Source of the DNA: an uncultured Ruminococcus sp.
Lineage (GTDB): Bacteria > Bacillota > Clostridia > Oscillospirales > Acutalibacteraceae
Direction of reading: 5' to 3'
Length of the DNA stretch: 64,000 nt
Assembly (NCBI GenBank): GCA_902765855.1
Contig: CACXBF010000005.1
Coordinates: 1 to 64,000, forward strand
Shown here: positions 10,063 to 19,685 of the stretch, in pieces
Layout of the letters: every line of letters starts with the position of its first letter
How positions within the stretch are numbered: the first letter of the stretch is position 1
The notes under the pieces: model-generated
The model's database searches: none
What the model saw: only the letters and a program-made list of their open reading frames with translations
What the model was told of the DNA's origin: nothing
Program-made: the position numbers and the translations under genes

Positions 10063-10239
10063 TTAACCTTCAACCTCGATGAGGTGGATTATCTTAGCCA
10101 CCTTACCCTTTGTTGCGGCGTTATCCGGCTGAACTGTTGTGTCACCGGGCTTTTTAAGACCGAGTGAATGGGCGGTTGCAATCTGGTCCTTTAGAACTCC
10201 GATAAGACTTTTTTTAAGAGTAATCTTAATTTCTGCCAT
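10063..10239 (-). CDS. rpmD: 50S ribosomal protein L30
   Basis: 58-aa protein. It reads [19 protein letters not shown] and ends IIHLIEVEG, with the conserved [18 protein letters not shown] in the middle. It is too short for many gene finders. Its place between rpsE and rplO is standard; gaps are 14 and 19 bp. Confidence 0.95.
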   Translation of the reverse strand: MAEIKITLKKSLIGVLKDQIATAHSLGLKKPGDTTVQPDNAATKGKVAKIIHLIEVEG

Positions 10240-10253
10240 GTTTGCTTCCTCCC

Positions 10254-10751
10254 TTAAAGAATTTCTTTAACAGACTTGCCGCGGATAGCAGCAACTTCTT
10301 CTGCTGTTCTGAGGCTCTGAAGACCTGCGAGTGTAGCTCTAACTACATTGCAAGGATTAGAAGAACGAAGAGCCTTTGTTCTGATATCTCTGATACCGAC
10401 TGCTTCAACAACAGCACGAACAGGGCCACCGGCGATAACACCGGTACCAGGAGCAGCAGGCTTCATAATAACCTTACCTGCACCAAAAATACCAACGATT
10501 TCATGTGGAATTGTGTTGCCCTTAAGTGCAACCTTAAAGAGGTTTTTCTTAGCGTCCTCGATACCCTTGCGGATAGCGTCCGGAACCTCTCCGGCTTTGC
10601 CGATACCGAAACCGACAGTGCCGTTGCCGTCGCCTACGACTACAAGAGCGGCAAATTTATATATACGACCGCCCTTAACAGTCTTAGAAACACGGTTGAT
10701 TGTAACAACGTGCTCTTTCAAATCAAGCTTAGATGCGTCAATGATAGCCAA
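10254..10751 (-). CDS. rpsE: 30S ribosomal protein S5
   Basis: 165-aa protein at the mRNA entry channel, involved in accuracy. The double-stranded RNA-binding N-terminal domain ([20 protein letters not shown]) and the C-terminal block [19 protein letters not shown] are intact. It starts behind GGAGGAATAACTTTGGC-like sequence, 15 bp after rplR. Confidence 0.98.
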   Translation of the reverse strand: MAIIDASKLDLKEHVVTINRVSKTVKGGRIYKFAALVVVGDGNGTVGFGIGKAGEVPDAIRKGIEDAKKNLFKVALKGNTIPHEIVGIFGAGKVIMKPAAPGTGVIAGGPVRAVVEAVGIRDIRTKALRSSNPCNVVRATLAGLQSLRTAEEVAAIRGKSVKEIL

Positions 10752-10766
10752 AGTTATTCCTCCTTA

Positions 10767-11126
10767 TCAGAATTTAAGACCGCCCTCACGAGCGCCTTCG
10801 GCCAATTCCTTGACGCGTCCGTGGAAGATATATCCACCGCGGTCAAAAACGACCTCTGTGATGTTCTTTTCTGCTGCACGCTTTGCTATAAGAGCGCCAA
10901 CCTTGCGAGCTGCGTCTTTGTTTCCGCCATAACCATCTATATCCTTATCAAGTGATGATGCAGAAGCGAGTGTAACACCCTTTACATCGTCGATAAGCTG
11001 AGCGTAGATGTTGTTAGTGGAGCGGAAAACATTAAGGCGAGGACGAGCCGCTGTACCGCTTACTTTACCACGCACTCTCTTGTGGCGGTTAAGTCTTGCC
11101 TTGTTTGTATCAGGCTTTTTCACCAT
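10767..11126 (-). CDS. rplR: 50S ribosomal protein L18
   Basis: 119-aa 5S rRNA-binding protein. The basic N-terminus ([17 protein letters not shown]), [20 protein letters not shown] and the ending [20 protein letters not shown] match the family closely. Gap of 18 bp after rplF. Confidence 0.98.
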   Translation of the reverse strand: MVKKPDTNKARLNRHKRVRGKVSGTAARPRLNVFRSTNNIYAQLIDDVKGVTLASASSLDKDIDGYGGNKDAARKVGALIAKRAAEKNITEVVFDRGGYIFHGRVKELAEGAREGGLKF

Positions 11127-11144
11127 AGTTTATTCACTCCTTAA

Positions 11145-11693
11145 TTACTTCTTGCCGCCCTTACCGGCCTTGCCTTCCTTGCGGCGGATAACTTCATCGG
11201 CGTACTTAATACCCTTGCCCTTATATGGCTCAGGCGGACGCTTCTCTCTTACTTCAGCAGCGAACTGACCAACCTTTTGCTTATCAGCACCGCTGATGAT
11301 AATCAAGTTAGGAGTCGGAGCTTCAATAGTGATATCGTCTGTATCAGAAACGATAACCTGATGTGAAAATCCGAGGTTCATAACAAGATCTTTGCCCTTC
11401 TTCTGAACACGGTAACCAACGCCGTTTACTTCGAGCTGCTTCTTGAAGCCATTTGTAACGCCTTCAATCATATTAGCGATAAGTGAACGAGTTAAACCGT
11501 GCAGTGAACGGTTCTCTTTGTCGTCATTAGGACGCTCAACAGTGATAACACCGTTTTCAATCTTTACAGTCATATTTGGGTGAACCTTCTGAGTAAGTGT
11601 ACCCTTAGGTCCCTTAACTGTCATAACACCGTTTTCGAACTTAGCATCGACACCGGCGGGAATATTTATGGGTTTTCTTCCAATTCGAGACAT
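11145..11693 (-). CDS. rplF: 50S ribosomal protein L6
   Basis: 182-aa protein near the factor-binding centre. It starts MSRIGRKPINIPAGVDAKF and keeps the L6 signature PEPYKGKGIKYADEVIRRKE near the C-terminus. The Lys/Gly-rich tail EGKAGKGGKK is common in Clostridia. Confidence 0.98.
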   Translation of the reverse strand: MSRIGRKPINIPAGVDAKFENGVMTVKGPKGTLTQKVHPNMTVKIENGVITVERPNDDKENRSLHGLTRSLIANMIEGVTNGFKKQLEVNGVGYRVQKKGKDLVMNLGFSHQVIVSDTDDITIEAPTPNLIIISGADKQKVGQFAAEVREKRPPEPYKGKGIKYADEVIRRKEGKAGKGGKK

Positions 11694-11710
11694 TTACTGC
11701 ACCCCCTCTT

Positions 11711-12109
11711 TTACCAGATGTATGCGAGAACTTCGCCGCCAACATTTTCCTTACGTGCCTGACGGTCTGTCATAACACCCTTAGAAGTTGAGATGATTGC
11801 GATTCCAAGGCCCTTCATAACCTTAGGAAGATTCTCTACATCACTATATATACGCAAGCCCGGCTTAGAAACTCTGCGGAGTCCTGTGATAACCGGAGCC
11901 TTGTCCTCTGTATACTTGAGAACAACCTTAATAACACCCTGTTTGCCGTCTTCAGTTACTGTGAAGCTCTTGATATAGCCTTCGTCGAGGAGAATCTGGA
12001 CGATAGCCTTCTTAAGATTGGAAGCAGGGATTTCGACGGATTCATGCTTCTGAGTATTTGCATTACGAATTCTTGTAAGCAAATCTGCGATTGAATCTGT
12101 AATTTGCAT
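11711..12109 (-). CDS. rpsH: 30S ribosomal protein S8
   Basis: 132-aa 16S rRNA-binding protein; in E. coli it is the translational repressor of the spc operon. [18 protein letters not shown] and the C-terminal [20 protein letters not shown] are family signatures. Gaps are 26 bp to rpsN and 17 bp to rplF. Confidence 0.98.
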   Translation of the reverse strand: MQITDSIADLLTRIRNANTQKHESVEIPASNLKKAIVQILLDEGYIKSFTVTEDGKQGVIKVVLKYTEDKAPVITGLRRVSKPGLRIYSDVENLPKVMKGLGIAIISTSKGVMTDRQARKENVGGEVLAYIW

Positions 12110-12135
12110 ACGGAAACCTCCTTCTTAAAGCCTTA

Positions 12136-12321
12136 TTACCAGCTTGCTTTCTTTACGCCCGGAATCTCGCCCTTATAGGCAAGCTCACGGAAGCATATAC
12201 GGCATATGCCGAACTTGCGGAGGTATGCATGAGGCCTGCCGCAAATCTTGCATCTGTTATATTCTCTTGTAGAGAATTTCTGGTCTCTTTGCTGCTTTAC
12301 TTTCATTGATGTCTTGGCCAC
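12136..12321 (-). CDS. rpsN: 30S ribosomal protein S14, zinc type
   Basis: 61-aa small zinc-binding form of S14. Two CxxC pairs (CKIC and CRIC) form the zinc ribbon, and it ends [11 protein letters not shown], the standard terminus. This C+ form marks Firmicutes and relatives. It is 12 bp after rplE. Confidence 0.97.
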   Translation of the reverse strand: MAKTSMKVKQQRDQKFSTREYNRCKICGRPHAYLRKFGICRICFRELAYKGEIPGVKKASW

Positions 12322-12333
12322 AATTATCCCTCC

Positions 12334-12873
12334 TTATTTCTCAAACGGAGCACCGAGAAGCTTTAAAAGCTCACGAGCCTCTTCGTCTGTCTGTGCTGTA
12401 GTAACGAAGCAGATATCCATGCCTCTTACCTTATCAACCTTATCAAACTCGATTTCTGGGAAAATGAGCTGTTCCTTGAGGCCCATGTTATAGTTACCAC
12501 GGCCATCAAAAGAGTTAGCATTGATTCCTCTGAAGTCACGAACTCTTGGAAGAGCTACATTGAAAAGTCTGTCGAGGAATTCATACATTCTGTTGCCACG
12601 AAGTGTTACCTTAACACCGATAGGCATACCCTCACGAAGTTTGAAGTTAGCAACGCTCTTCTTAGCCTTGCAAACCATAGGCTTTTGACCTGTAATAGCT
12701 GCCAAATCGGAAGAAATGGCATCTATTGCCTTCGAGTTCTCTCTTGCTTCACCTGCACCGACATTGATAACAATCTTGTCGAGCTTAGGAATCTGCATAA
12801 CGCTCTTATAGCCGAACTTCTTCATAAGAGCAGGAGCAATCTCGGAGATATATACATCTTTCATTCTAGCCAT
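12334..12873 (-). CDS. rplE: 50S ribosomal protein L5
   Basis: 179-aa 5S rRNA-binding protein that contacts the P-site t[22 protein letters not shown]-like and [18 protein letters not shown] segments are typical. The ATG lies behind GGAGGATAACAA. It is 12 bp after rplX. Confidence 0.98.
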   Translation of the reverse strand: MARMKDVYISEIAPALMKKFGYKSVMQIPKLDKIVINVGAGEARENSKAIDAISSDLAAITGQKPMVCKAKKSVANFKLREGMPIGVKVTLRGNRMYEFLDRLFNVALPRVRDFRGINANSFDGRGNYNMGLKEQLIFPEIEFDKVDKVRGMDICFVTTAQTDEEARELLKLLGAPFEK

Positions 12874-12885
12874 TTGTTATCCTCC

Positions 12886-13215
12886 TTAGAGTGCTTCGCC
12901 GCATTTTTTGCAAATACGCTGCTTGCTGCCATCAGTAAGAATCTGATGACCTACACGAGTAGGCTTGTTGCAGTGTGGGCAAACAACCTGTACCTTAGAA
13001 GCGTACATAGCGCCCTCTGCCTTAACAATACCGCCTGCTTCGCCCATCTTGCGGGGCTTAACGTGCTTAGAAACAAGGTTTACCTTCTCGATAATAACCT
13101 TGCCCTCTTTTGGGCTTACTTGAAGAACTTTGCCCTTCTTGCCACGCTGTGTGCCGGAGAGTACGACAACAGTGTCGCCTGTCTTAACATGAACCTTATT
13201 TTTCTTATCAGCCAT
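12886..13215 (-). CDS. rplX: 50S ribosomal protein L24
   Basis: 109-aa assembly-initiator protein. A KOW motif (GDTVVVLSGTQRGKKGKVLQ) is followed by a C-terminal zinc ribbon (CPHC and CKKC), common in Gram-positive L24. I start at the ATG at 13215, directly behind AAGGAGGTGCCGGAA; an upstream ATG at 13248 would overlap rplN by 20 nt and is less likely. Confidence 0.96.
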   Translation of the reverse strand: MADKKNKVHVKTGDTVVVLSGTQRGKKGKVLQVSPKEGKVIIEKVNLVSKHVKPRKMGEAGGIVKAEGAMYASKVQVVCPHCNKPTRVGHQILTDGSKQRICKKCGEAL

Positions 13216-13228
13216 TTCCGGCACCTCC

Positions 13229-13597
13229 TTAAAGGACCTCCGGAGCAAGGCTCAAGATTTTCATATAATCCTTATCTCTGAGCTCTCTTGCTACCGGGCC
13301 AAATATACGAGTACCTCTCGGGTTCTTATCGTCTCTGATGATAACTGCTGCATTCTCATCAAATCTGATGTATGTGCCGTCATCACGACGTACGCCTCTT
13401 GCCGAGCGTACTATAACTGCCTTAACTACATCGCCTTTTTTAACAACGCCGCCGGGTGCTGCTTTTTTAACTGAAGCTACGACTACGTCGCCTATATTAG
13501 CGTACCTCCTGCCGGTACCACCGAGAACGCGAATGCACATAAGCTCTTTCGCGCCGGTATTGTCGGCAACTTTGAGGTAGGTCTGCTGCTGTATCAC
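13229..13597 (-). CDS. rplN: 50S ribosomal protein L14
   Basis: 122-aa protein at the subunit interface, and a binding site for the silencing factor RsfS, also encoded in this window. It opens [19 protein letters not shown] and ends [17 protein letters not shown], both canonical. Confidence 0.98.
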   Translation of the reverse strand: MIQQQTYLKVADNTGAKELMCIRVLGGTGRRYANIGDVVVASVKKAAPGGVVKKGDVVKAVIVRSARGVRRDDGTYIRFDENAAVIIRDDKNPRGTRIFGPVARELRDKDYMKILSLAPEVL

Positions 13598-13627
13598 AGT
13601 GCGTTCCTCCTTTTAATAAACGAAAAA

Positions 13628-13882
13628 TTACTTCGCTTTCTCTATGATTTCTACAAGACGCCATCTCTTATCCTTAGAGATAGGGCGTGTCTCCATTATA
13701 CGTACACGGTCGCCTACTGAGCACTCGTTCTTTTCATCGTGTACCTTAAGTCTAACTGTACGCTTAATAATCTTATTATAAAGCGGGTGCTTAACACTGT
13801 TTTCGATAGCAACGACAACAGTCTTATCCATCTTAGTGCTTACGACCCTGCCTACATCTGTTTTTCTAAGATTTCTTTCCAC
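13628..13882 (-). CDS. rpsQ: 30S ribosomal protein S17
   Basis: 84-aa OB-fold 16S rRNA-binding protein. [20 protein letters not shown] and [20 protein letters not shown] are family blocks. Gaps are 20 bp to rpmC and 30 bp to rplN. Confidence 0.98.
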   Translation of the reverse strand: MERNLRKTDVGRVVSTKMDKTVVVAIENSVKHPLYNKIIKRTVRLKVHDEKNECSVGDRVRIMETRPISKDKRWRLVEIIEKAK

Positions 13883-13902
13883 TTTGCGTTTCCTCCCTTC
13901 CC

Positions 13903-14109
13903 TTATGCATTAGTGCTGTCTTGGAGTTCGTTCTGACGCATAATTGTCTGTACGCGAGCGATGTCCTTCTTAACAGCAGAAATACGCATCGGGTTTTCGA
14001 GCTGGTTTATAGCAAGCTGAAAACGCAGGTTGAAAAGCTCCTCTTTAAGGCTCTTGAGTTTTTCTTCGAGCTCTGTGTTATTAAGTTCTCTGAGTTCTGA
14101 AGCCTTCAT
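13903..14109 (-). CDS. rpmC: 50S ribosomal protein L29
   Basis: 68-aa helical protein near the exit tunnel, part of the SRP and trigger-factor docking site. [20 protein letters not shown] and [18 protein letters not shown] are typical. Its ATG is 2 bp from the rplP stop, so coupling is likely. Confidence 0.97.
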   Translation of the reverse strand: MKASELRELNNTELEEKLKSLKEELFNLRFQLAINQLENPMRISAVKKDIARVQTIMRQNELQDSTNA

Positions 14110-14111
14110 AA

Positions 14112-14534
14112 TTACTCAACCTCCGTTTCTTCCTTAGTGACAAACTTGCACTTAACCGGCAACTTCATAGCCGCCAAACGCAAAGCCTCTCTTGCGGTCT
14201 CTTCTGGTACGCCGCCAAGCTCAAACATAACTCTGCCTGGCTTAACAACTGCTACCCAAAATTCCGGTGCACCTTTACCTTTACCCATACGAGTCTCTAA
14301 AGGTTTCTTTGTAACCGGCTTATCTGGGAAAATCTTAATCCAAACTTTACCGAATCTCTTGCAGTAACGTGTCATAGCAACACGGGCTGCTTCAATCTGG
14401 TTTGAGGTGATCCATACAGGCTCAAGTGCCTGAAGACCGTAATCACCGTAAACAACCTTGTTACCGCGTGTAGCCTTACCGGTCATACGACCTCTGTGAA
14501 CTCTGCGGTACTTTACGCGCTTTGGTAACAGCAT
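14112..14534 (-). CDS. rplP: 50S ribosomal protein L16
   Basis: 140-aa protein near the A site and the peptidyl transferase centre. [20 protein letters not shown] and [20 protein letters not shown] are diagnostic. Its ATG overlaps the last base of the rpsC stop, indicating translational coupling. Confidence 0.98.
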   Translation of the reverse strand: MLLPKRVKYRRVHRGRMTGKATRGNKVVYGDYGLQALEPVWITSNQIEAARVAMTRYCKRFGKVWIKIFPDKPVTKKPLETRMGKGKGAPEFWVAVVKPGRVMFELGGVPEETAREALRLAAMKLPVKCKFVTKEETEVE

Positions 14535-15199
14535 TATTTACTGCCTCCTTCCTTGCGGGGCCTGCGTGTCTCGTTGAGAACCTCGCCCTTATAAAGCCAA
14601 ACCTTAACACCTACGATACCGTATGTTGTGTTTGCCTCAGCAAAGCCATAGTCGATATCTGCTCTAAGTGTCTGAAGGGGAATTGTTCCCTCGTGATACT
14701 GTTCTGATCTTGCGATTTCAGCACCGCCAAGACGGCCTGAGCACTGAATCTTTATACCCTTAGCACCGAATCTCATAGCGTGTCCGATAGACTGCTTCAT
14801 AGCACGGCGGAAAGAAATTCTCTTCTCGAGCTGTTGTGCAATGTTCTCTGCTACGAGCTGTGCGTTCAAATCAGGGTTCTTAACCTCTACGATATTGATT
14901 GCAACCGGCTTGCCGAGGAATTTCTCGCACTGAATGCGAAGCTTCTCAATCTCACTGCCGCCCTTACCGATAACCATACCCGGCTTAGCACAGTGAATGT
15001 GAATTCTTACCTTGGAAGCGTCACGCTCAATCTCAATCTTTGGGACGCCTGCCGCATAAAGCTGCTTCTTGAGAAGCTTGCGGAGGTTATAGTCCTCAAC
15101 GAGTGTATCACCGAAATCCTTATCGTTGACATACCAGCGAGAGTCCCAATTTTTAATTACGCCCACACGAAGACCGTGTGGATTAACTTTCTGGCCCAT
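14534..15199 (-). CDS. rpsC: 30S ribosomal protein S3
   Basis: 221-aa mRNA-entry protein with helicase activity. [20 protein letters not shown], the KH domain with [17 protein letters not shown], and the C-terminal [18 protein letters not shown] are all present. It overlaps rplP by 1 nt. Confidence 0.98.
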   Translation of the reverse strand: MGQKVNPHGLRVGVIKNWDSRWYVNDKDFGDTLVEDYNLRKLLKKQLYAAGVPKIEIERDASKVRIHIHCAKPGMVIGKGGSEIEKLRIQCEKFLGKPVAINIVEVKNPDLNAQLVAENIAQQLEKRISFRRAMKQSIGHAMRFGAKGIKIQCSGRLGGAEIARSEQYHEGTIPLQTLRADIDYGFAEANTTYGIVGVKVWLYKGEVLNETRRPRKEGGSK

Positions 15200-15217
15200 A
15201 ATTTACCTCCTCATCAC

Positions 15218-15553
15218 TTATTCTTTCTCTTTGAGTACGAGTGTTACGTGCGATGTCTTCTTATCAATTCTGTACGCACGACCCTGTGCTCTCGGACGAA
15301 TACGCTTGAGAATCGGACCTTGAGATACGAAACACTCAGCTACATATAATTTAGAAACATCCATATTGTGGTTGTTCTCGGCATTTGCCATTGCTGATTT
15401 TAGAAGCTTTTCTAAGTCTTCACAAGCAGCCTTGGGGGTATGCTTGAGGACAGCCATCGCATATTCGCAAGGCTTATTACGGATTAAATCCAAAACAATC
15501 TTAACCTTGCGTGGTGAAATACGGGCGTATTTAAGCTCTGCCCTTGCTTCCAT
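15218..15553 (-). CDS. rplV: 50S ribosomal protein L22
   Basis: 111-aa protein whose hairpin lines the exit tunnel. It starts [20 protein letters not shown] and ends in the [17 protein letters not shown] segment. I choose the ATG at 15553, 9 nt from GGAG; the ATG at 15559 adds Met-Lys but lies only 3 nt from that site. Confidence 0.95.
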   Translation of the reverse strand: MEARAELKYARISPRKVKIVLDLIRNKPCEYAMAVLKHTPKAACEDLEKLLKSAMANAENNHNMDVSKLYVAECFVSQGPILKRIRPRAQGRAYRIDKKTSHVTLVLKEKE

Positions 15554-15573
15554 TTTCATACACTCCTTTCGGC

Positions 15574-15846
15574 TTATTTCGTTGTCTTAGAACCGGCATG
15601 ACCCTTGAAGGTTCTTGTCGGAGCAAACTCACCGAGCTTGTGGCCGACCATGTCTTCTGTTACATAAACCGGAACGTGCTTGCGGCCATCGTGAACCGCA
15701 AATGTGTGTCCTACGAAGTCAGGGAAAATTGTAGAAGATCTGCTCCAGGTTTTGAGAATCTTCTTCTCGCCTGCTTCGTTCATCTGCTGAATCCTTTTAA
15801 GCAGCACAGGCTGTACATAAGGACCCTTTTTAATGCTTCTTCCCAT
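15574..15846 (-). CDS. rpsS: 30S ribosomal protein S19
   Basis: 90-aa head protein forming a complex with S13. [19 protein letters not shown] and [20 protein letters not shown] are the family signature. It lies 25 bp after rplB. Confidence 0.98.
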   Translation of the reverse strand: MGRSIKKGPYVQPVLLKRIQQMNEAGEKKILKTWSRSSTIFPDFVGHTFAVHDGRKHVPVYVTEDMVGHKLGEFAPTRTFKGHAGSKTTK

Positions 15847-15871
15847 AGTTCAAAGCTCCTTTCTGTATGCC

Positions 15872-16705
15872 TTACTTACCGTTTCTGCGTCTGACAATCA
15901 TCTTGTCAGAGTTCTTATGCTTAGATCTTGTCTTATAACCGGCTGTTGGCTTACCCCAAGGTGTTACAGGACTTGGACGACCTACAGGGCTCTTACCTTC
16001 ACCACCACCGTGTGGGTGATCGTTAGGGTTCATAACAGAACCTCTGACCTTTGGTCTCCAACCCATGTTACGCTTACGACCAGCCTTACCGATTTTAACA
16101 TTCTCGTGGTCGATATTGCCGACCTGACCGATAGTAGCCATACAGGTGTTAGGAACATTTCTAAGCTCGCCTGACGGAAGTCTTAAAAGTGCGAGGTTAC
16201 CTTCCTTAGCCATGAGCTGAGCCATGTTACCAGCACTTCTTGCGAGCTGAGCACCCTTACCAGGATAAAGCTCAACATTATGAATGAAAGTACCTGTTGG
16301 GATATTAATAAGTGGAAGTGCATTACCAGGCTTAATATCCGCACTAGGACCTGCTGTAATCTTGTCGCCAACCTTAAGTCCGTTAGGAGCGATGATGTAG
16401 CTCTTCTCGCCGTCAGCATACTGAACAAGAGCGATGTGAGCAGAGCGGTTTGGGTCATACTCAAGAGTAAGAACTGTACCCTCTACATCAAACTTCTGAC
16501 GCTTAAAGTCGATGATACGATATTTTTGACGGTTACCGCCGCCTCTGTGGCGAACCGTAATTCTTCCGTAGCTGTTTCTACCTGAAGTCTTCTGCTTTGG
16601 TGCGAGAAGGCTCTTTTCAGGAGCAACCTTTGAAAGACCTGAATAATCAGTGACCGACATATTTCTTCTGGAAGGTGTAGTCGGCTTATAATTCTTTATT
16701 GCCAT
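15872..16705 (-). CDS. rplB: 50S ribosomal protein L2
   Basis: 277-aa 23S rRNA-binding protein needed for peptidyl transfer. [20 protein letters not shown], the OB and SH3-like domains, and the C-terminal [20 protein letters not shown] with its conserved His are intact. The 76-bp gap to rplW holds a small GGAGAA/TTCTCC hairpin. Confidence 0.98.
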   Translation of the reverse strand: MAIKNYKPTTPSRRNMSVTDYSGLSKVAPEKSLLAPKQKTSGRNSYGRITVRHRGGGNRQKYRIIDFKRQKFDVEGTVLTLEYDPNRSAHIALVQYADGEKSYIIAPNGLKVGDKITAGPSADIKPGNALPLINIPTGTFIHNVELYPGKGAQLARSAGNMAQLMAKEGNLALLRLPSGELRNVPNTCMATIGQVGNIDHENVKIGKAGRKRNMGWRPKVRGSVMNPNDHPHGGGEGKSPVGRPSPVTPWGKPTAGYKTRSKHKNSDKMIVRRRNGK

Positions 16706-16781
16706 TCGTATTCACACTCCTCATGATGGCTTTGCGGAGAAATGGCGTTCTCCATTCATTCTGCCTGTGTTAATTTCAGGC

Positions 16782-17072
16782 TTACATCATGCCTTCAAAA
16801 AACTCGATTGTCTTGCTATCTTCTGTAAGAGTAACGATAGCCTTTTTCCAAGACGGTGTATATCCGCCTGTTCTGCCCTGACGGCGATACTGGCCTCTTA
16901 CATTGATTGTGTTAACCTTCTTAACACTTACGCCGAAGATTTCCTCGACAGCCTTAGCTATCTCAATCTTACCAGCTGTTTTAGCAACCTTAAAGGTGTA
17001 CTTCTTATCAACTGCACCTGCCATGCTCTTTTCTGTAATAACAGGCTTTATAATGATGTCACGAGCAATCAT
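16782..17072 (-). CDS. rplW: 50S ribosomal protein L23
   Basis: 96-aa exit-tunnel protein that docks trigger factor and SRP. It reads [20 protein letters not shown] and [19 protein letters not shown]. Its start overlaps the rplD stop by 4 nt (ATGA type), so the two are coupled. Confidence 0.97.
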   Translation of the reverse strand: MIARDIIIKPVITEKSMAGAVDKKYTFKVAKTAGKIEIAKAVEEIFGVSVKKVNTINVRGQYRRQGRTGGYTPSWKKAIVTLTEDSKTIEFFEGMM

Positions 17073-17692
17073 GCGTACACCTCCTCAATCTTTGTTAATG
17101 CATCCTTGGCAATGATGAGCTTATCAGCATTGAGAATATCATAAACATTGATTGTGTTAACCTGAGCTGTCTTAACGCCAGGAATATTTCTCGCAGACTT
17201 GATAACCTTGTCGTTTACTTCGGGGATGACTATGAGTGCTTTCTTATCTGCACCAACTGCTGAGAGGAAAGAAACGATTGTCTTTGTCTTGTACTCATCT
17301 GCATTGATGCTGTCTACTACGATAAGCTCCTTATCGAGTACCTTAGATGAGAGAGCAGACTTAAGAGCAAGTCTTCTTACCTTCTTATTAACCGAGAATC
17401 TGTAGCTTCTTGGCTTTGGTGCGAAAACAATACCTCCGTGTGTCCACTGTGGAGCACGAGTCGAACCCTGTCTTGCGTGGCCTGTACCCTTTTGCTTCCA
17501 AGGCTTTCTGCCGCCGCCGGAAACCTCTGAACGAGTTAGAGCGGACTGTGTGCCCTGACGGTTATTTGCAAGGTAGTTAACTACCATTCTGTGCATTGCC
17601 GGCTCATTAGGCTCGATACCGAAGATTGCTTCTGAAAGCTCAACTGTACCTACCTCTTTGCCGGTCATATCTACAACTGCTAAATTAGGCAC
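17069..17692 (-). CDS. rplD: 50S ribosomal protein L4
   Basis: 207-aa protein; in enterobacteria it also represses this operon by binding the leader RNA. The extended loop [20 protein letters not shown] that reaches into the exit tunnel is intact. The long leader of this operon makes a similar feedback possible here, though that is inference. Confidence 0.97.
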   Translation of the reverse strand: MPNLAVVDMTGKEVGTVELSEAIFGIEPNEPAMHRMVVNYLANNRQGTQSALTRSEVSGGGRKPWKQKGTGHARQGSTRAPQWTHGGIVFAPKPRSYRFSVNKKVRRLALKSALSSKVLDKELIVVDSINADEYKTKTIVSFLSAVGADKKALIVIPEVNDKVIKSARNIPGVKTAQVNTINVYDILNADKLIIAKDALTKIEEVYA

Positions 17693-17709
17693 TATAATTC
17701 CTCCTTCCC

Positions 17710-18405
17710 TTACGCCTTAACACTGTCACGAATTGTAACGGTACCACCGTTAGGACCCGGAACAGCGCCCTTGATGGCGATAAGGTTGTTTTCAGCGTCT
17801 ATCTTAACAACCTGTAGGTTTTGAACGGTGACTCTTTCAGCACCGAGATGACCTGCCATCTTCTTGCCCTTCCAAACTCTTGAAGGAGTTGAGCAAGCAC
17901 CCATTGAACCACCGTGACGAGCAACTGGACCCGAACCGTGTGTTTCCTTCAATCTCTGGAAGTTCCAACGCTTGATAACGCCTGCGTAACCCTTACCTTT
18001 GCTCTTACCGGTAACATCAATCTTGTCACCCTCAGCAAAAGCGTCTGCCTTGACAATGTCGCCTACGCTGTAAGCGGAAATGTCAGCAACTCTGAACTCA
18101 CGAAGAGTTCTCTTAGGAGCTACATCTGCCTTCTTGAAGTGACCAAGAAGTGGCATTGTGATGTTTACAGGCTGATCCTTGAACTTATCACTGCGGACTC
18201 TCTTGCCCTTGCCGGTGCCGTTCTGAATCTTGAGCTTAACATCGCCGAAACCAAGCTGAATAGCTTCATATCCGTCATTTTCAACTGTCTTAATTTGAGC
18301 AACAACACAAGGTCCTGCTTCAACAACAGTTACAGGGATGACATTACCCTTCTCATCGAAAATCTGTGTCATACCGATTTTCTTACCGATGATTGCCTTT
18401 TGCAT
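17710..18405 (-). CDS. rplC: 50S ribosomal protein L3
   Basis: 231-aa protein near the peptidyl transferase centre. [20 protein letters not shown] and the tryptophan-finger region [20 protein letters not shown] are diagnostic. An 85-bp gap separates it from rpsJ, the widest inside the operon. Confidence 0.98.
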   Translation of the reverse strand: MQKAIIGKKIGMTQIFDEKGNVIPVTVVEAGPCVVAQIKTVENDGYEAIQLGFGDVKLKIQNGTGKGKRVRSDKFKDQPVNITMPLLGHFKKADVAPKRTLREFRVADISAYSVGDIVKADAFAEGDKIDVTGKSKGKGYAGVIKRWNFQRLKETHGSGPVARHGGSMGACSTPSRVWKGKKMAGHLGAERVTVQNLQVVKIDAENNLIAIKGAVPGPNGGTVTIRDSVKA

Positions 18406-18490
18406 TTTGTTTCCTCCTTGATAGGTTATTGGTTGGATTCGGAATACCTTACCAACTTGACCTCAACCTGCCTGTTGGTCTAAATCAAAA

Positions 18491-18802
18491 TTAAAGCTTA
18501 ATTTCGATTTCTACACCGGCGGGGAGCTCTAATCCCATTAACGCTTCAACAGTCTTGTTTGAAGGTCTGAGAATATCGATAAGTCTCTTATGAGTTCTCA
18601 TCTCGAACTGCTCACGGCTGTCCTTGTACTTATGAACAGCACGGAGAATTGTGATGATCTGACGCTCTGTCGGAAGTGGTACAGGACCTGATACTCTCGC
18701 ACCTGTACGCTTTGCTGTTGCAACAATCTTCTCAGCAGACTGGTCAACCAACTGGTGGTCATAACCCTTGATTCTTATCCTGATTTTTTCCTTGACTGCC
18801 AC
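18491..18802 (-). CDS. rpsJ: 30S ribosomal protein S10 (NusE)
   Basis: 103-aa first gene of the operon. S10 is in the 30S head and, with NusB, in antitermination complexes. [20 protein letters not shown] and [20 protein letters not shown] are typical, and it ends [12 protein letters not shown]. The gene follows a leader of nearly 280 nt. Confidence 0.98.
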   Translation of the reverse strand: MAVKEKIRIRIKGYDHQLVDQSAEKIVATAKRTGARVSGPVPLPTERQIITILRAVHKYKDSREQFEMRTHKRLIDILRPSNKTVEALMGLELPAGVEIEIKL

Positions 18803-19092
18803 TGTAATCGCCTCCTTATTGTAGTTGGCGGGCGTTCTCTTTCTGACTTAACACCCTGCCGGGTGTTTCGTGAACTACCTTTAAAAAACCGGATTCGGCA
18901 ATCCGAAATCCGGGTAAATAGTCAGAAAAAGGTCGTAGTAGTTCTGAGACACAGCAACCCTCAGTATCTCTTAACTTCCTTCTTTATTCTTTCGCCCGGT
19001 TTAAAAATCGGACATACTCCACGGAAAAACCGACTCTATGGTCGCAACCTCCCGCTTCATCGCATATCTGTCGCAGTCACGCTCAATTATAA
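18803..19092 (-). promoter_or_regulatory. S10 operon promoter and structured leader
   Basis: On the minus strand a TATAAT lies at 19086-19091; the -35 is unclear, with TTGCAA 20 bp upstream. Transcription from there gives a leader of about 275 nt before rpsJ. It holds two clean hairpins: CCGGATT/AATCCGG with an inner CGG/CCG at 18889-18913, and ACACCC-TGCC-GGGTGT at 18851-18866. Long leaders of S10 operons are L4-controlled in E. coli, and related leaders are reported in Firmicutes. Promoter placement is moderate; the regulation is inferred. Confidence 0.5.
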
Positions 19093-19363
19093 TACCATAC
19101 CGACCTACATTTTGCAAGCTTTTTTCTTGTAATTTTCGTAAAATTTTGCATATATTTTTTATGCAACTTTACTAATGGTATTTGAACCGCTCTGCATTTC
19201 TATAAGGGTTCAACGCCCTCACAACATATTTATTATATCACAAACTCTGCAATTTGTCAATTATTTTTATAAATATTTTTAATTATTTTATATTTATTTA
19301 AAAGAAATAGTAACGAATTAGTGAATATAGTTTCTATATAACTAGTTAATAACAAAAGCATTA

Positions 19364-19389
19364 ATAGGCGGATAAAATCCGCCTATTAG
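19364..19389. repeat. Perfect 12-bp hairpin
   Basis: TAATAGGCGGAT and ATCCGCCTATTA pair around AAA. There is no clean T-run on either side, so it is a weak terminator candidate; it directly precedes the hairpin array at 19396. Confidence 0.6.
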
Positions 19390-19395
19390 AAAAAA

Positions 19396-19558
19396 CAAGT
19401 GTTGGGCTTCGCCAAAAGGTATTTCGCTCTCTGCGGAGAGCGACCAAAGGCTCTGCCTTTGGAAACTGCAAGCTTTTGAAAAAGCTTGAGCAAAACTTTT
19501 GCGGTGAGTCACCGCTCCCAAGTTTCATAATCGGTTTTGCGTTGCAAAACATCGACAT
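19396..19558. repeat. Composite hairpin repeat, copy 1
   Basis: Five perfect small hairpins stand in tandem: TCGCTCTC/GAGAGCGA, CCAAAGGC/GCCTTTGG, AAGCTTTT/AAAAGCTT, GCGGTGA/TCACCGC and GTTTTGC/GCAAAAC, each with a loop of 2-4 nt. The block GGAAACTGCAAGCTTTTG recurs at about 50838 and, inverted with changes, at about 62380. A 65-codon open frame across it is a by-product of the repeat. Confidence 0.7.
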
Positions 19559-19638
19559 TCATAAAAGAAATTTATCTACACATAGGAAATAGTTCCCGCT
19601 CTTCTAAATACATTTCATTAGCTTTTATTTTATATAAA

Positions 19639-19676
19639 AAGACACCGCTCAGAAATCATTTCTGAACAGTGTCTTA
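19639..19676 (-). terminator. Terminator after proS
   Basis: On the minus strand AAGACACTGTTCAGAA pairs with TTCTGAGCGGTGTCTT (one G-T step) and runs into TTTATAT. It begins about 10 bp after the proS stop. Confidence 0.8.
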
Positions 19677-19685
19677 TATCATTTA

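Noticed and set aside
19361-19558. 65-codon minus frame over the hairpin array
   Set aside because: It is composed entirely of palindromic repeat modules with no ribosome site; the translation is an artefact of the repeat.
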